A DNA stretch of 64,000 nucleotides from Paenibacillus durus ATCC 35681 (GCF_000993825.1 NZ_CP011114.1:1674001-1738000); one strand, 5' to 3'. Counted from the stretch's first letter, positions 34,886 through 43,602 are shown. Notes: generated by a model not told the origin, from the letters alone. Made by a program: numbers and translations.

Positions 34886-35518
34886 ATGATCTACAATACA
34901 GATGGAGACAATGATTCCGAGAGCAGCATCTATGTGTTGTTGACCGATACGGGCACTTTGTTCACAACATTGATCAAAAGCTTCACCGCCGCTCCATATA
35001 ACCACGCCTTCCTGGCGCTCGACGCGGAGCTGAATGATGTATTCAGTTTTGGCCGCAAATGCCCAAGGAAGCCTTGGGCTGGAGGGTTTGTCGAGGAAGA
35101 TGTTTATGAGGGAACCTTCCGTCAATTTCCCGGCACTCGCTGCGCACTGCTCCGTTTGCGGATTTCGAAGCAGCAGCGTGACGCTGCTATTCGGACCGTC
35201 CGGTCTTTTCAGAAGGAGAAGCATGTCTATCGCTACAATCTGATCGGATTATTAGGCGTGCTGATGAACCTTGACATTGAGACAAAAAATGCTTACTTTT
35301 GCTCCCAGTTTGTATCCGAAGTGCTGCGTAAAAGTGGACTTTCCCTATGGGATCGGCCATCCACACTGGTAACGCCCAATGATTTTCTTCACCATCCTGC
35401 ATTCGACATCGTTTACGAGGGTCTTCTGTACGATTACCCGCTTCTCAACCGGGACAGACTAAAATACATACAAAATGTGGAAGAAGTGGCAAGCGAATTG
35501 GAGGAGCAGGCGGTTTAA
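34886..35518 (+). CDS. Permuted NlpC/P60-like (YiiX/C92-type) papain-fold protein
   Basis: A 210-residue protein with the circularly permuted papain order: His in YNHAFLALD near the N-terminus and the predicted catalytic Cys in AYFCSQFVSEVLRKSG near the centre. Such enzymes cleave amide, peptide or thioester bonds. No signal peptide is visible. The start at 34886 (MIYNTDG) has GGGGTG ahead. Neighbours give no clue to the substrate. Confidence 0.75.
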   Translation: MIYNTDGDNDSESSIYVLLTDTGTLFTTLIKSFTAAPYNHAFLALDAELNDVFSFGRKCPRKPWAGGFVEEDVYEGTFRQFPGTRCALLRLRISKQQRDAAIRTVRSFQKEKHVYRYNLIGLLGVLMNLDIETKNAYFCSQFVSEVLRKSGLSLWDRPSTLVTPNDFLHHPAFDIVYEGLLYDYPLLNRDRLKYIQNVEEVASELEEQAV

Positions 35519-35560
35519 TGGATGCAGTGCAGCTGATGCAAACGGCGGCAGAAATCGGCG

Positions 35561-35977
35561 CTATTCATCAAGTGTGCGGTTAAGTCTCGCCAGCATGTCA
35601 CCGAAAGTTCGGCATTCCTGGGGCGACCAGTCTTTAAATATTTGCTCGTATCGGTCCAACCTGATTTTTCTCGCCTCGGCAAGCTTCCGTGAGCCCGCCT
35701 CAGTGATCTGAAAATAGCTCGACCGTCCATCCTGCGGATCAGGTATTCGCTCTATGTATCCTTTTTGTTCAAGCACACTGGTCTGTCTGCTGATCGTGGA
35801 GGTGTCCAGGCCGAGTCCTTCCGCCAGAGCCTTAACCCCAATGTTGCCGTGTTTGGACAAATGGCACAGCAAGGTATAGCTAGAACGATCCAGCCCGCCA
35901 TGCTTCTTGTCCAGGGAGGCGCGGCGAATCAATGTCATCATCTCATTGCTGATGAAATCCAAATTTTTATCTTCCAT
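35561..35977 (-). CDS. MarR-family transcriptional regulator
   Basis: A 138-residue winged-helix repressor. NIGVKALAEGLGLDTSTISRQTSVLEQKGYIERIPDPQDGRSS spans the helix-turn-helix and the wing. It is divergent from an MFS efflux gene, the usual arrangement for a drug-responsive repressor and its pump. The 191-base gap holds two copies of a palindromic site at 36105-36151 that is the likely operator. Confidence 0.9.
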   Translation of the reverse strand: MEDKNLDFISNEMMTLIRRASLDKKHGGLDRSSYTLLCHLSKHGNIGVKALAEGLGLDTSTISRQTSVLEQKGYIERIPDPQDGRSSYFQITEAGSRKLAEARKIRLDRYEQIFKDWSPQECRTFGDMLARLNRTLDE

Positions 35978-36104
35978 AGCTCTTCCGTCCTTTAGTTCAT
36001 ACTCTTCTCCATATTATATGTGAAAATACCCAGCCACAAGTGAAAATACATAACCCTGGATGAAAGTAACGTGAAAAAAGTAATATTGATTTTCAGCATA
36101 ATAG

Positions 36105-36151
36105 TTGTATCATACACCTATATTAAATTGATTGTATCATACACCTATATT
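36105..36151. promoter_or_regulatory. Duplicated palindromic operator between marR and MFS genes
   Basis: The 20-base sequence starting TTGTATCATACACC and ending TATATT occurs twice exactly, at 36105-36124 and 36132-36151 (27-base period). Each copy holds TGTAT-C-ATACA, an 11-base palindrome. The likely binding site of the adjacent MarR protein. Confidence 0.78.
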
Positions 36152-36168
36152 TTAGAGGAGAGAAAGCA

Positions 36169-37647
36169 TTGAATAATCTAACCGCCAGGAATTCTTCCTT
36201 CTGGCTCATTATTTTAGCGGTTTTTTTCGGGAATTTCATGACCATCCTGAGTTCCACAACGATTAATGTGGCTTTTCCGGTGTTCATGAAGGATTTTCAT
36301 GCGGAGGTCGGTTCGGTTCAATGGATGATTACCGGCTATCTGCTGGCAACCGGGGTTGTCGCTCCGGTCGTCGGCTATTTTGGCGATAAGTGGAGCTATA
36401 AGTACCTGTATGTGTTTGCTTTATCTGGGTTTACCCTCTTTTCCGGGTTATCCACGATCGCTTGGAGCATTCATTCTTTGATTGCCTTTCGCATCCTGCA
36501 GGGGGTGTTCGGCGGCCTAATCATTCCCACGACGATGACGATGATCTATCAGTTCATTGAAAAGGAACGGCAGGCCTTCGCCATGAGCTTATGGAGTCTT
36601 TCCGCCATGCTTGCCCCGGCATTCGGGCCTACACTTGGCGGCTGGCTGACCGGGTATTTTGGCTGGCAGTCCCTGTTTATCATCAACCTGCCCGTTGGAA
36701 TCATTGCGATTATTGTAGCGCTTAAATGTCTGCCCTATCACCGCCAGCCGAGCAAGCTCAAAACCTTTGATTTACCCGGCTTCATAACCGTTATTCTTAG
36801 CAGCGCGCTCATTATCCTGGCTTTCAGTGAGGGGAATTCCTGGGGCTGGACTTCGTGGCGGACGTTATCCTTGCTGGTGGCAGGGGCGTCCATTTTGACC
36901 TATTTCATCCGCAGAGAGCTCTCCCTGAAGGAGCCGCTGCTCAATCTGAAGGTGTTCCGGCAAAAGCGCTTTACGTACAGCTTAATCATCAACTGCACGA
37001 TTACCATCTCATTATATTCCGGATCGTTTTTAATTCCGATTTTTCTGCAGGATATTCAGCAGTCTACTCCGCTATTAACCGCCCTGGTGCTGCTTCCGGG
37101 CTCGCTCGTGATGGCGTTTCTATCACCGGTGGTTGGCAAGCTGTATTCCAAGATAGGTCCGTTCTGGCTCATTCTTAGCGGTATCCTGCTGCTGGTCATA
37201 TCAACTTGGGAGCTCAGTCATCTTACGCTGGCTGCTACCCATGTCTATGTGGCCTCATGGATGACGCTGCGTTATGTGGGCATTGCCCTTGCTTTTATGC
37301 CGGTTACCAATGCCGGGATGTCCGCCATCTCCAAGGAATATACCGGCCATGCTTCATCCGTAACGAACTGGGTGCGCCAAGCCACCGGAGCGCTGGCCAT
37401 TGCGATCTTCAGCTCCTTGCTGGCTGCGAGATCCGCGACCCATCTAAAAGCGCTGGCCGGGGGAGGGAAGGCAGGCTCTTCTCTGCTAAAAGCTCAAGGC
37501 ATGGCGATGGGCGTTCAGGATGTGTTCCTGGCCGCTACATTGATTGGCGTTGTTGCGATTCCGTTAACTTTTCTGCTCAGGTCGAGAAAGGGAGTGGCTG
37601 CCGACGTTCCTAAAAGCTCAGTGGTGGAGCGCGAAGCGAATGGTTGA
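36169..37647 (+). CDS. MFS multidrug transporter, DHA2 (EmrB/QacA) family
   Basis: A 492-residue protein with about 14 helices. WMITGYLLATGVVAPVVGYFGDKW is motif A region, and PAFGPTLGGWL is the antiporter motif C. Start TTG at 36169 with GAGGAG upstream. Likely proton-driven export of lipophilic drugs, controlled by the divergent MarR repressor. The gene is followed by a terminator. Confidence 0.92.
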   Translation: MNNLTARNSSFWLIILAVFFGNFMTILSSTTINVAFPVFMKDFHAEVGSVQWMITGYLLATGVVAPVVGYFGDKWSYKYLYVFALSGFTLFSGLSTIAWSIHSLIAFRILQGVFGGLIIPTTMTMIYQFIEKERQAFAMSLWSLSAMLAPAFGPTLGGWLTGYFGWQSLFIINLPVGIIAIIVALKCLPYHRQPSKLKTFDLPGFITVILSSALIILAFSEGNSWGWTSWRTLSLLVAGASILTYFIRRELSLKEPLLNLKVFRQKRFTYSLIINCTITISLYSGSFLIPIFLQDIQQSTPLLTALVLLPGSLVMAFLSPVVGKLYSKIGPFWLILSGILLLVISTWELSHLTLAATHVYVASWMTLRYVGIALAFMPVTNAGMSAISKEYTGHASSVTNWVRQATGALAIAIFSSLLAARSATHLKALAGGGKAGSSLLKAQGMAMGVQDVFLAATLIGVVAIPLTFLLRSRKGVAADVPKSSVVEREANG

Positions 37648-37688
37648 GATCATAAAGGCTGATTAATATGAAGAGTTTCGGATACTCA

Positions 37689-37718
37689 AGAGCTGACCCA
37701 TTTGGTCGGCTCTTTTTT
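37689..37718 (+). terminator. Intrinsic terminator after the MFS gene
   Basis: Stem AGAGCTGACC/GGTCGGCTCT (one G-U pair), loop CATTT... then six T. Confidence 0.88.
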
Positions 37719-37817
37719 ATCGTACTTAAATAAATTGGACAAACACGCAGAATTAATTTATATTGCACAATTATTATTATACTTTTAATAACTATTATCA
37801 AAAGTCGCTGGAGGTGA

Positions 37818-38390
37818 ATGAAATCAATCAGATTGCCAATAATTCCATTCGGGTTAAAGAGATCAACCGGGAACTTATCCAGCAAGCTTTGAAAGCGATG
37901 AAGCAGGGAACGAAATCTATAATTTCACAGGCAACCGGCCTAAGCATCGCGACCTGCGGAAATGTTCTCAATGAACTGCTTGAGACCGGCGAGGTTATCG
38001 AGACTGAACTGGAACAATCAAGCGACGGCCGTCCGGCAAGGCGGTTTGTTTACAACGCCGATTTTTCCTATATTGCATGTATCTATGCCAAAACGGGAGA
38101 CGGTCTGCTTTCCTTGACTTATGCGGTGGCCAACTCCGTTGGCGAGCGTGTAGACGGCGGGTACATGGAGGTGATGAGGGTCCTCGACGCGGCAGCTATT
38201 GATCACTTGGTCGGAACGCTTATTGAGAGGTATGACCAAATCAAAGCGGTCGGGATCGGCATCCCGGGATTCGTCCATCAACGGGTTATCAATATTTGCG
38301 ATATTAAGGAATTGATCCATGTCCCTCTGAAAGCACAGTTGAGAGAGAAAATACGGAATTGAAGTTACTGTGGAAAATGATATGAACCAA
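37818..38390 (+). pseudogene. Truncated, frameshifted ROK-family repressor
   Basis: The frame reads INQIANNSIRVKEINRELI, an N-terminal winged helix (KSIISQATGLSIATCGNVL) and the start of a ROK kinase-like domain (KAVGIGIPGFV). It stops at 38362 because of one extra A in GAGAAAATACGG; in the next frame YGIEVTVENDMN continues as in intact ROK proteins. After VENDMN the ROK sequence breaks off at about 38388. At the front, GGAGGTGA-ATG-AAA is one base out of frame with INQIANN, suggesting another lost base. The gene is therefore dead or badly damaged. It probably once controlled a sugar locus that has been lost. Confidence 0.8.
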
Positions 38391-38457
38391 AGATGTTCCG
38401 GATAATACTGTTGTCGGCGATAATCCGGCCAAAATAATTAAAAATATTGTACTCTGA
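38389..38457 (+). pseudogene. C-terminal fragment of a hexapeptide acyltransferase
   Basis: In frame 38389-38457 the peptide KDVPDNTVVGDNPAKIIKNI is the usual tail of maltose O-acetyltransferase-type left-handed beta-helix enzymes. Nothing precedes it in frame except the broken ROK gene, so a deletion joined the two. From 38458 to about 38700 no gene could be supported. Confidence 0.7.
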
Positions 38458-38798
38458 TATGAAGGGATAATGTGTCGAGGGATATAACGGACGTAATATG
38501 AACGGATATTCATGGATGGGTAGCGGTGCGATCGGAGATTGGAATACGGAGAATCCGGCAGCAGTCTGTACAATTATTGATTCCTCATTATGCTTATTAC
38601 CGCGCGCTTTGCAATCCATTCACATCGTTTTGCACATCAGATTCACATTAATTTCGCATCACCGAGAAGAAGGCGGGAAGACGTAAAATAAGCGATCTTG
38701 TTCGCCTATTCAGGCAGCTTGCTACCATGGTATAATGGCGGAGCAGTAGAAAGGCTTGCAAGGGCGGCTGGCTAATCTCCCGGAAGGGAGGTGATGCC

Positions 38799-38882
38799 AT
38801 GGAGGTTTATCAAGCGTTGTCGTTAATGTTCATGTTCGGCATGTTCATTATTGCTCTGCTGAATTACCTCAAAAAGAAATAG
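38799..38882 (+). CDS. Holin-like small toxin (Hol_Tox type, type I TA)
   Basis: A 27-residue peptide: polar start MEVYQALS, one hydrophobic helix LMFMFGMFIIALLNYL, and KKK at the end. This fits the putative holin-like toxin family of Firmicutes, related in style to TxpA. The ribosome binding site AAGGGAGGTGAT (38784-38795) is almost perfect, 3 bases from the ATG. TATAAT at 38731-38736 may be its -10. The membrane helix would depolarise the cell if translated freely, so control by an antisense RNA is expected. The family call is from memory of the motif. Confidence 0.82.
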   Translation: MEVYQALSLMFMFGMFIIALLNYLKKK

Positions 38883-38965
38883 GCCGCCCTCTGACCGGGA
38901 CGCGACCTATTTCTGTAGGTAAACCGAGTTAAAGCCGCCGCCCTTAAAAGCGGCTATTGCGTCGG

Positions 38966-38993
38966 GAGTCGTGTTACCAGCACGGCTCTCTTT
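38966..38993. ncRNA. Toxin 3' region with hairpin, candidate antisense RNA overlap
   Basis: GAGTCGTG/CACGGCTC hairpin (38966-38973 with 38981-38988) then TCTTT follows the toxin gene by 84 bases. On the minus strand a TATAGT-like -10 (about 39026-39021) could start an RNA running back across the hairpin and toxin 3' end. Direction and length of any RNA are inferred. Confidence 0.4.
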
Positions 38994-39180
38994 GCATTGT
39001 ACGTCTTTTCTAACCACACTATACCACATTTTGATTTATAAAAGTAAAAATAATTATATGTGCAAAATGCTTACGATTTTATACTTGCTGTGGGGGTGGC
39101 ATAACCTACAAAAGTTCCGTCCCCAATCCGTCCCCAACCCCAAATTTCCGGGTTTTTTAAATCACATAACAGCAACGGGT

Positions 39181-39212
39181 AAAAAGAAAAAACCCTTATA
39201 AATCAAGGATTT
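39181..39212 (-). terminator. Terminator of tRNA-Val
   Basis: Minus-strand hairpin AAATCCTT/AAGGGTTT with one mismatch, followed by a T-rich run (complement of 39192-39181). Confidence 0.55.
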
Positions 39213-39229
39213 TTTAGAGGATATTCGTA

Positions 39230-39301
39230 TAGGACGGATGGGGATCGAACCCATGACCCCTACCCTGTCAAGATAGTGCTCTCCCGCTGAGCTACCGTCC
39301 T
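39230..39301 (-). tRNA. tRNA-Val (GAC)
   Basis: Minus-strand cloverleaf, 72 bases with the discriminator: acceptor AGGACGG/CCGTCCT, D stem GCTC/GAGC, anticodon stem CTATC/GGTAG with loop TTGACAG (anticodon GAC), variable GGGTC, T stem ATGGG/CCCAT with loop TTCGATC, discriminator A. No CCA is encoded. Confidence 0.93.
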
Positions 39302-39313
39302 GCAACGAGATTT

Positions 39314-39343
39314 ATAATACCATAAAGCAGGGTGGAGATGCAA
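39314..39343 (-). promoter_or_regulatory. Promoter of tRNA-Val
   Basis: Minus strand TTGCAT (39343-39338), 18-base spacer, TATTAT (39319-39314), 12 bases ahead of the tRNA 5' end. Confidence 0.6.
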
Positions 39344-39365
39344 ATGTTTTTTTAAAAGAGAAGGA

Positions 39366-39506
39366 GGCTGAGAGAATCTCAGCTTGGCGAGGAGCGTTGC
39401 GTAGCCGGAATGGTTACGCCGATCGTATAGCATACACTTGAATACTTGAATGTTTACGTAAAACGGCGGCTTTCCCAGGGAGGAAGGCTCGGCTGCTTTT
39501 TGTTTT
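39366..39506 (+). other. Three-hairpin intergenic segment, candidate small RNA
   Basis: GCTGAGA/TCTCAGC (39367-39383), GCGTAGCC/GGTTACGC (about 39400-39418), and a GC hairpin at about 39465-39496 followed by TTTTTGTTTT. The last looks like a terminator. No open frame was found in it. Could be a small RNA or a leader for the malate kinase gene. Confidence 0.4.
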
Positions 39507-39551
39507 GCCGCGATAAATGGATGCCGCCTTTTATATTAATGTTAAAGCGGG

Positions 39552-39582
39552 TTACTGCATCCTTTTCCAAATATGATATAAT
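39552..39582 (+). promoter_or_regulatory. Promoter of the malate two-component operon
   Basis: Extended -10 TGATATAAT (39574-39582) with a weak -35 TTACTG (39552-39557), 41 bases ahead of the kinase start. Confidence 0.6.
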
Positions 39583-39622
39583 ATGGGCTCCTAATCCAAG
39601 TCGAGTTTGAAGGGTGATTCGG

Positions 39623-41236
39623 TTGAAAATCGGCAAGCGGATATTGCGGCTTCAAACGACGATATTTCTGATGATTTGCGCGGTTGTGGCGATGGTGCTG
39701 ATTGTCGTCTATGCGATGTTCGGCATACAGGTTTCCCGGCAGACGAAGGAATCACTTGAAAATAAAGCCATCTCCATTTCGCGAACCTTATCCCGTACAT
39801 CGACGGTAATCGAGAGTCTGAGCGGAGCGGGCGATCCGGAGGCTGTTCAACGTTACGCCGAGCGGATTCGGTTGGCTAACGGGGTGGAATTTGTGGTTGT
39901 GCTGGATATGAACGGCATCCGTCTAACGCATCCGGACCCGTCGAAGATCGGAAAGCATTTTCTGGGAGGGGACGAGATGAAGGCGCTGCATGGACAGGAA
40001 TCCGTCTCCCAGGCCAAAGGTTCGCTCGGCAACTCCGTAAGAGCGTTCTCGCCCGTCTTCGGCAAAGGCGGCCGCCAACTGGGAGCTGTAGCCGTGGGTG
40101 TTTCCCTGAGCAGCGTGCAGACGGCCATCGGGCAAAATGAATGGATTATTTATTGGGGAGTTTTTATCGGCGCCTGTTTGGGCGCGGGTTCAGCCTTTCT
40201 GCTGGCACGCAAAATCAAACGTATGCTGTTCGGCATGGAGCCCGGGGAAATTGCCAATCTGCTTGAAGAGCGCAACGCCATGCTTCAATGTGCTAAAGAA
40301 GGCATCCTCGCCATTGACGGACAGTCTCGCATCACGCTGGCCAACGCGGAAGCGATGAGGCTGATGAGGGCGGTCGGACTGAAGGAAGAACCGGTCGGAC
40401 GCCCGGCGGGCGAATTCTGGCCCGCTTTGCGCATGAACAAGGTGCTGGATACCGGCATACCTCTTCAGGACATGGAAGTGGCGCTGAGCGGCCTTACTCT
40501 GTTGGTCAATGTGGCTCCTGTCAAGGTCGGAGGAAGAATAGAGGGCGCTATCGCGACTTTTCGGGACAAAACCGAAATCGGCCTGCTGATGGAGAGACTT
40601 TCAGGGATATCGCTGTACGTGGAAGCGCTGCGGGCGCAGACCCATGATTTTATGAATAAGCTGCATGTGATTATCGGGCTTGCGCATATGCGCCGGTATG
40701 ATCGGCTGGAGGAGTACTTAACGGGAACGATTGAGCGCATTCAGGCGGAAACGGGTACGGTTGTCCGGCAGATCAAGGACCCGGTAATGGCGGGATTCCT
40801 GCTTGGCAAACTGAGCCGAGTCCGCGAAGCGGGAGTACGGCTTGTCATACGGGAGGACGGAATACTGCCGGAATCCGCAAATCCTGAAGTTTCGAGGGAA
40901 CTGGTCACTATCATCGGAAATTTGCTTGAGAATGCAATTGAAGCTCCCGCAGGCGAAGCGGACAAAATGATACGGATCGGCTTTTTGTACAAAAATCGCA
41001 TGCTGACCATTACCGTCGAAGACAACGGCACGGGAATTTCCGAGGAGAACGGCAGGCATATTTTCGATCAAGGTTATTCGACCAAAGGCAAGGACAGAGG
41101 CATCGGTCTATATCTCGTCGGGCGGAGCCTAAGCAAACTGGGCGGCAGTATAGATTGGGGAAGTCAGCTAGAAGAAGGTACGCTGTTCACTGTAAAATTA
41201 CCTTATTTGGCAAAGAGTGATGACCAGCATGATTAA
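39623..41236 (+). CDS. Sensor histidine kinase, CitA/DcuS family (malate sensor)
   Basis: A 537-residue kinase: helix near 10-35, extracellular PDC/Cache domain (35-165), second helix (170-190), PAS domain (210-310), SPOB_a-type dimerisation helix with phospho-His in RAQTHDFMNKLHVIIG, and HATPase with GNLLENAIEA and DNGTGI, GIGLYL. The start is TTG at 39623, 8 bases after AAGGG. This family senses citrate, malate or other C4/C6 acids. With the following regulator, symporter and malic enzyme it is the malate sensor (like MalK in Bacillus). Confidence 0.9.
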   Translation: MKIGKRILRLQTTIFLMICAVVAMVLIVVYAMFGIQVSRQTKESLENKAISISRTLSRTSTVIESLSGAGDPEAVQRYAERIRLANGVEFVVVLDMNGIRLTHPDPSKIGKHFLGGDEMKALHGQESVSQAKGSLGNSVRAFSPVFGKGGRQLGAVAVGVSLSSVQTAIGQNEWIIYWGVFIGACLGAGSAFLLARKIKRMLFGMEPGEIANLLEERNAMLQCAKEGILAIDGQSRITLANAEAMRLMRAVGLKEEPVGRPAGEFWPALRMNKVLDTGIPLQDMEVALSGLTLLVNVAPVKVGGRIEGAIATFRDKTEIGLLMERLSGISLYVEALRAQTHDFMNKLHVIIGLAHMRRYDRLEEYLTGTIERIQAETGTVVRQIKDPVMAGFLLGKLSRVREAGVRLVIREDGILPESANPEVSRELVTIIGNLLENAIEAPAGEADKMIRIGFLYKNRMLTITVEDNGTGISEENGRHIFDQGYSTKGKDRGIGLYLVGRSLSKLGGSIDWGSQLEEGTLFTVKLPYLAKSDDQHD

Positions 41237-41936
41237 TGTTCTTATTGTGGAAGACGATCCGATGGTAGCGGAAATGAACAAGTTTTATTTGGAAAGCGTC
41301 GAAGGCTTCTGCGCCCAAGGGTGGGCCCGTACCGCCGGAGAAGCGCTCCAAATGCTGGAGCGGCGCACGTCCGACCTGATCCTGCTTGATATCTACATGA
41401 AGGAAATGAACGGTTTGGAGTTATTGTCGGAGATACGAAGCAGAGGGATGCGGGTAGACGTTATCGTAATTTCGGCGGCCAGCGACAAGGAGAGTATACA
41501 GAAGGCGCTGCACAACGGGGCGGTCGATTATTTAATCAAGCCGTTCGAGTTCGCCCGGTTCCGCGTCGCCCTTGCCGCATACAGGGAACAAAACCGGTTG
41601 TTCAAGCGCCAGGACCGGCTGAATCAGGAGGAGCTGGACCGGTTATCCCGGTTCAAAAGGGAACAGGGAGCGCGCGCGGAGCTTCCCAAAGGTTTTACAA
41701 AACCTACGCTGCATATGGTCTGGAAAGCGATAGAGAACTGCTCGGCCCATCCCTTCACGATTGAGGAAATAGCGTCGCTTACCGGCATTTCCCGCGTGAC
41801 TGTCGGCAAGTATCTTGCCGGGCTGGCGGAAATGGGCGTGCTGGAAATGGATATGATATACGGAACGGTCGGAAGGCCCGTTCAGAATTACAACATGCTC
41901 CCGAAAGGAAAGGCGCTTATCTCACCGTACTTGTAA
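41229..41936 (+). CDS. Response regulator, CitB/DcuR family
   Basis: A 235-residue regulator: receiver domain with VEDDP and phospho-Asp in LILLDIYMKEMNG, then a C-terminal helix-turn-helix (PFTIEEIASLTGISRVTVGKYLAGLAEMG). ATG at 41229 overlaps the kinase stop by 8 bases, so translation is coupled; there is no independent site. It probably activates the downstream symporter. The gene ends at a terminator, so the symporter needs its own promoter. Confidence 0.9.
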   Translation: MINVLIVEDDPMVAEMNKFYLESVEGFCAQGWARTAGEALQMLERRTSDLILLDIYMKEMNGLELLSEIRSRGMRVDVIVISAASDKESIQKALHNGAVDYLIKPFEFARFRVALAAYREQNRLFKRQDRLNQEELDRLSRFKREQGARAELPKGFTKPTLHMVWKAIENCSAHPFTIEEIASLTGISRVTVGKYLAGLAEMGVLEMDMIYGTVGRPVQNYNMLPKGKALISPYL

Positions 41937-41971
41937 GCTTCTTTGGCGAAAATATCCGCACCGGCGGCCTA

Positions 41972-42011
41972 AGGACTCCTTTGCAGATCAACTGCGGCGG
42001 AGTCTTTTTTT
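41972..42011 (+). terminator. Intrinsic terminator after the response regulator
   Basis: Stem AGGACTCC/GGAGTCTT with inner GCAG/CTGC pairing, then seven T. Confidence 0.85.
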
Positions 42012-42142
42012 ACGCAACCTCTAGTAGAGCGTCTGCTTAAATAACTTTCATAACCCCATCAATATTTACGAAAAAACAAAACGGTATTCACCTGCGCTAT
42101 GATGAACTTGTAAATAATCCCAAATAGAAGGAGGCCTGAGAA

Positions 42143-43495
42143 ATGCAAAAAACGTTTCAATCCGCCGGGGCCCGCGACGGAACGGCGGTCATCAGAGGGG
42201 AAAAGAAAAGCCTGCTTCGGCGGCTGACGGGACTTAAAGTCGGTGTACTCCCGCTTCCTCTTTATCTTGCATTCGCACTGATCGTTCTGTCCTCGGCCCA
42301 GTTAGGGGATCTCCCGAAGGACATGATCGGCGGGTTCGCAGTTATTATGGTCATGGGTATTCTGCTGAGCGATTTGGGGTTTAAACTCCCGATTCTGAAG
42401 AGCATCGGCGGGCCGGCCATCCTCTCTCTGATGATTCCTTCGTTTCTGGTATTTTGGAATCTGATCAGCCCGGAAGCGATGGACTCGGTTAATATGCTGA
42501 TGAAGACGTCGAACTTTCTGTATCTCTACATCTCCTGTCTGGTAGCGGGAAGCATCACGGGAATGAACCGGAAGACGCTGATCGACGGCTTTATCCGGAT
42601 ATTCGTCCCGATGCTGGCCGGAACTTTAGCCGCCGTAGCCGCCGGTGTAGGGATGGCCCTGCTTCTCGGTTACAGCGCGCACCGGGCGTTCTTCTACATC
42701 GTGGTGCCGATTATCGGCGGCGGTGTCGGTGAAGGCATACTGCCGCTGTCCATCGCTTTCTCGCAGATTCTCGGCGGAGAGTCGGGCAGTTACGTCGCGC
42801 AGATGATTCCGGCCGCCGTGATCGGCAATGTATTCGCGATTATCGGGGCCGGGCTGCTGAAGCGGTTGGCCGAGAAGAAGCCCGAATTGACCGGCAACGG
42901 CGTGCTAGTCATGGAAAAGAACGGCCAAAAGTTGGGCGGAAGCGCTTATGACGGCGAACCGATCAATTTCCTGCTGATGGGCGCGGGACTGCTCTTTGCC
43001 TGCACGCTGTTTATCTTCGGGCATTCCCTTTCGCCTTACGTCGGGATTCCCGGGCCGATCCTAATGATCTTTGCCGCCGCCGTAATCAAAATCGGCAGGC
43101 TGCTTCCGGCCAAAATCGAACAGGGGGCTTATCATCTTTATAAATTCGTCTCCGGCAGCCTGACCTGGCCGCTGATGGTTGGCCTCGGCATGCTTTACAT
43201 CCCGCTTAAGGATGTCACCAAAATGATTTCGATCCCGTACATCATCGTTTGTGCCACGGTCATCGCGGCGATGATCCTGACCGGATTTTTTGTCGGCAAG
43301 CGAATCCGGATGTATCCGGTGGAGACGGCGATTGTAACGGGCTGCCGCGGCGGCTTGGGCGGGACGGGCGACGTAGCTATCCTGTCGGCTTCCGGCCGGA
43401 TGGAACTGATGCCGTTCGCGCAAATCTCCACGCGGATCGGAGGAGCAATTACCGTCGTCGCGGCCGCTTTTTTAATAGTGATATGGCAGGGTTGA
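42143..43495 (+). CDS. 2-hydroxycarboxylate transporter (MaeN/CimH-like malate symporter)
   Basis: A 450-residue 2HCT-family membrane protein with about 11 helices. Two reentrant loops carry the substrate motif: IIGGGVGEGILPL in the first half and CRGGLGGTGDVAIL in the second, and the late ISTRIGG has the conserved substrate Arg. MaeN imports malate with Na+; CimH takes malate and citrate with H+. Neighbouring malic enzyme points to malate. AGGAGGCC sits upstream of the ATG. Weak CCCGG/CCGGG hairpin with T run at 43514-43534 may end the message. Confidence 0.92.
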   Translation: MQKTFQSAGARDGTAVIRGEKKSLLRRLTGLKVGVLPLPLYLAFALIVLSSAQLGDLPKDMIGGFAVIMVMGILLSDLGFKLPILKSIGGPAILSLMIPSFLVFWNLISPEAMDSVNMLMKTSNFLYLYISCLVAGSITGMNRKTLIDGFIRIFVPMLAGTLAAVAAGVGMALLLGYSAHRAFFYIVVPIIGGGVGEGILPLSIAFSQILGGESGSYVAQMIPAAVIGNVFAIIGAGLLKRLAEKKPELTGNGVLVMEKNGQKLGGSAYDGEPINFLLMGAGLLFACTLFIFGHSLSPYVGIPGPILMIFAAAVIKIGRLLPAKIEQGAYHLYKFVSGSLTWPLMVGLGMLYIPLKDVTKMISIPYIIVCATVIAAMILTGFFVGKRIRMYPVETAIVTGCRGGLGGTGDVAILSASGRMELMPFAQISTRIGGAITVVAAAFLIVIWQG

Positions 43496-43572
43496 TCATG
43501 GCAGGCTGAAGTCCCCGGGTAAGTTCCGGGTTTTATCCGGCTTGGTGTGACGCATGTGGCGGAAATGTTCCC

Positions 43573-43602
43573 TTGTAATGTGATTGAATTAAGAATTATA
43601 GA
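43573..43602 (+). promoter_or_regulatory. Possible promoter of the malic enzyme gene
   Basis: TTGTAA (43573-43578), 18-base spacer, TATAGA (43597-43602), 108 bases ahead of the ATG. Confidence 0.45.

Noticed and set aside
38498..38686. 62-codon frame after the acyltransferase fragment
   Set aside because: No ribosome binding site and no family; more likely decayed DNA.
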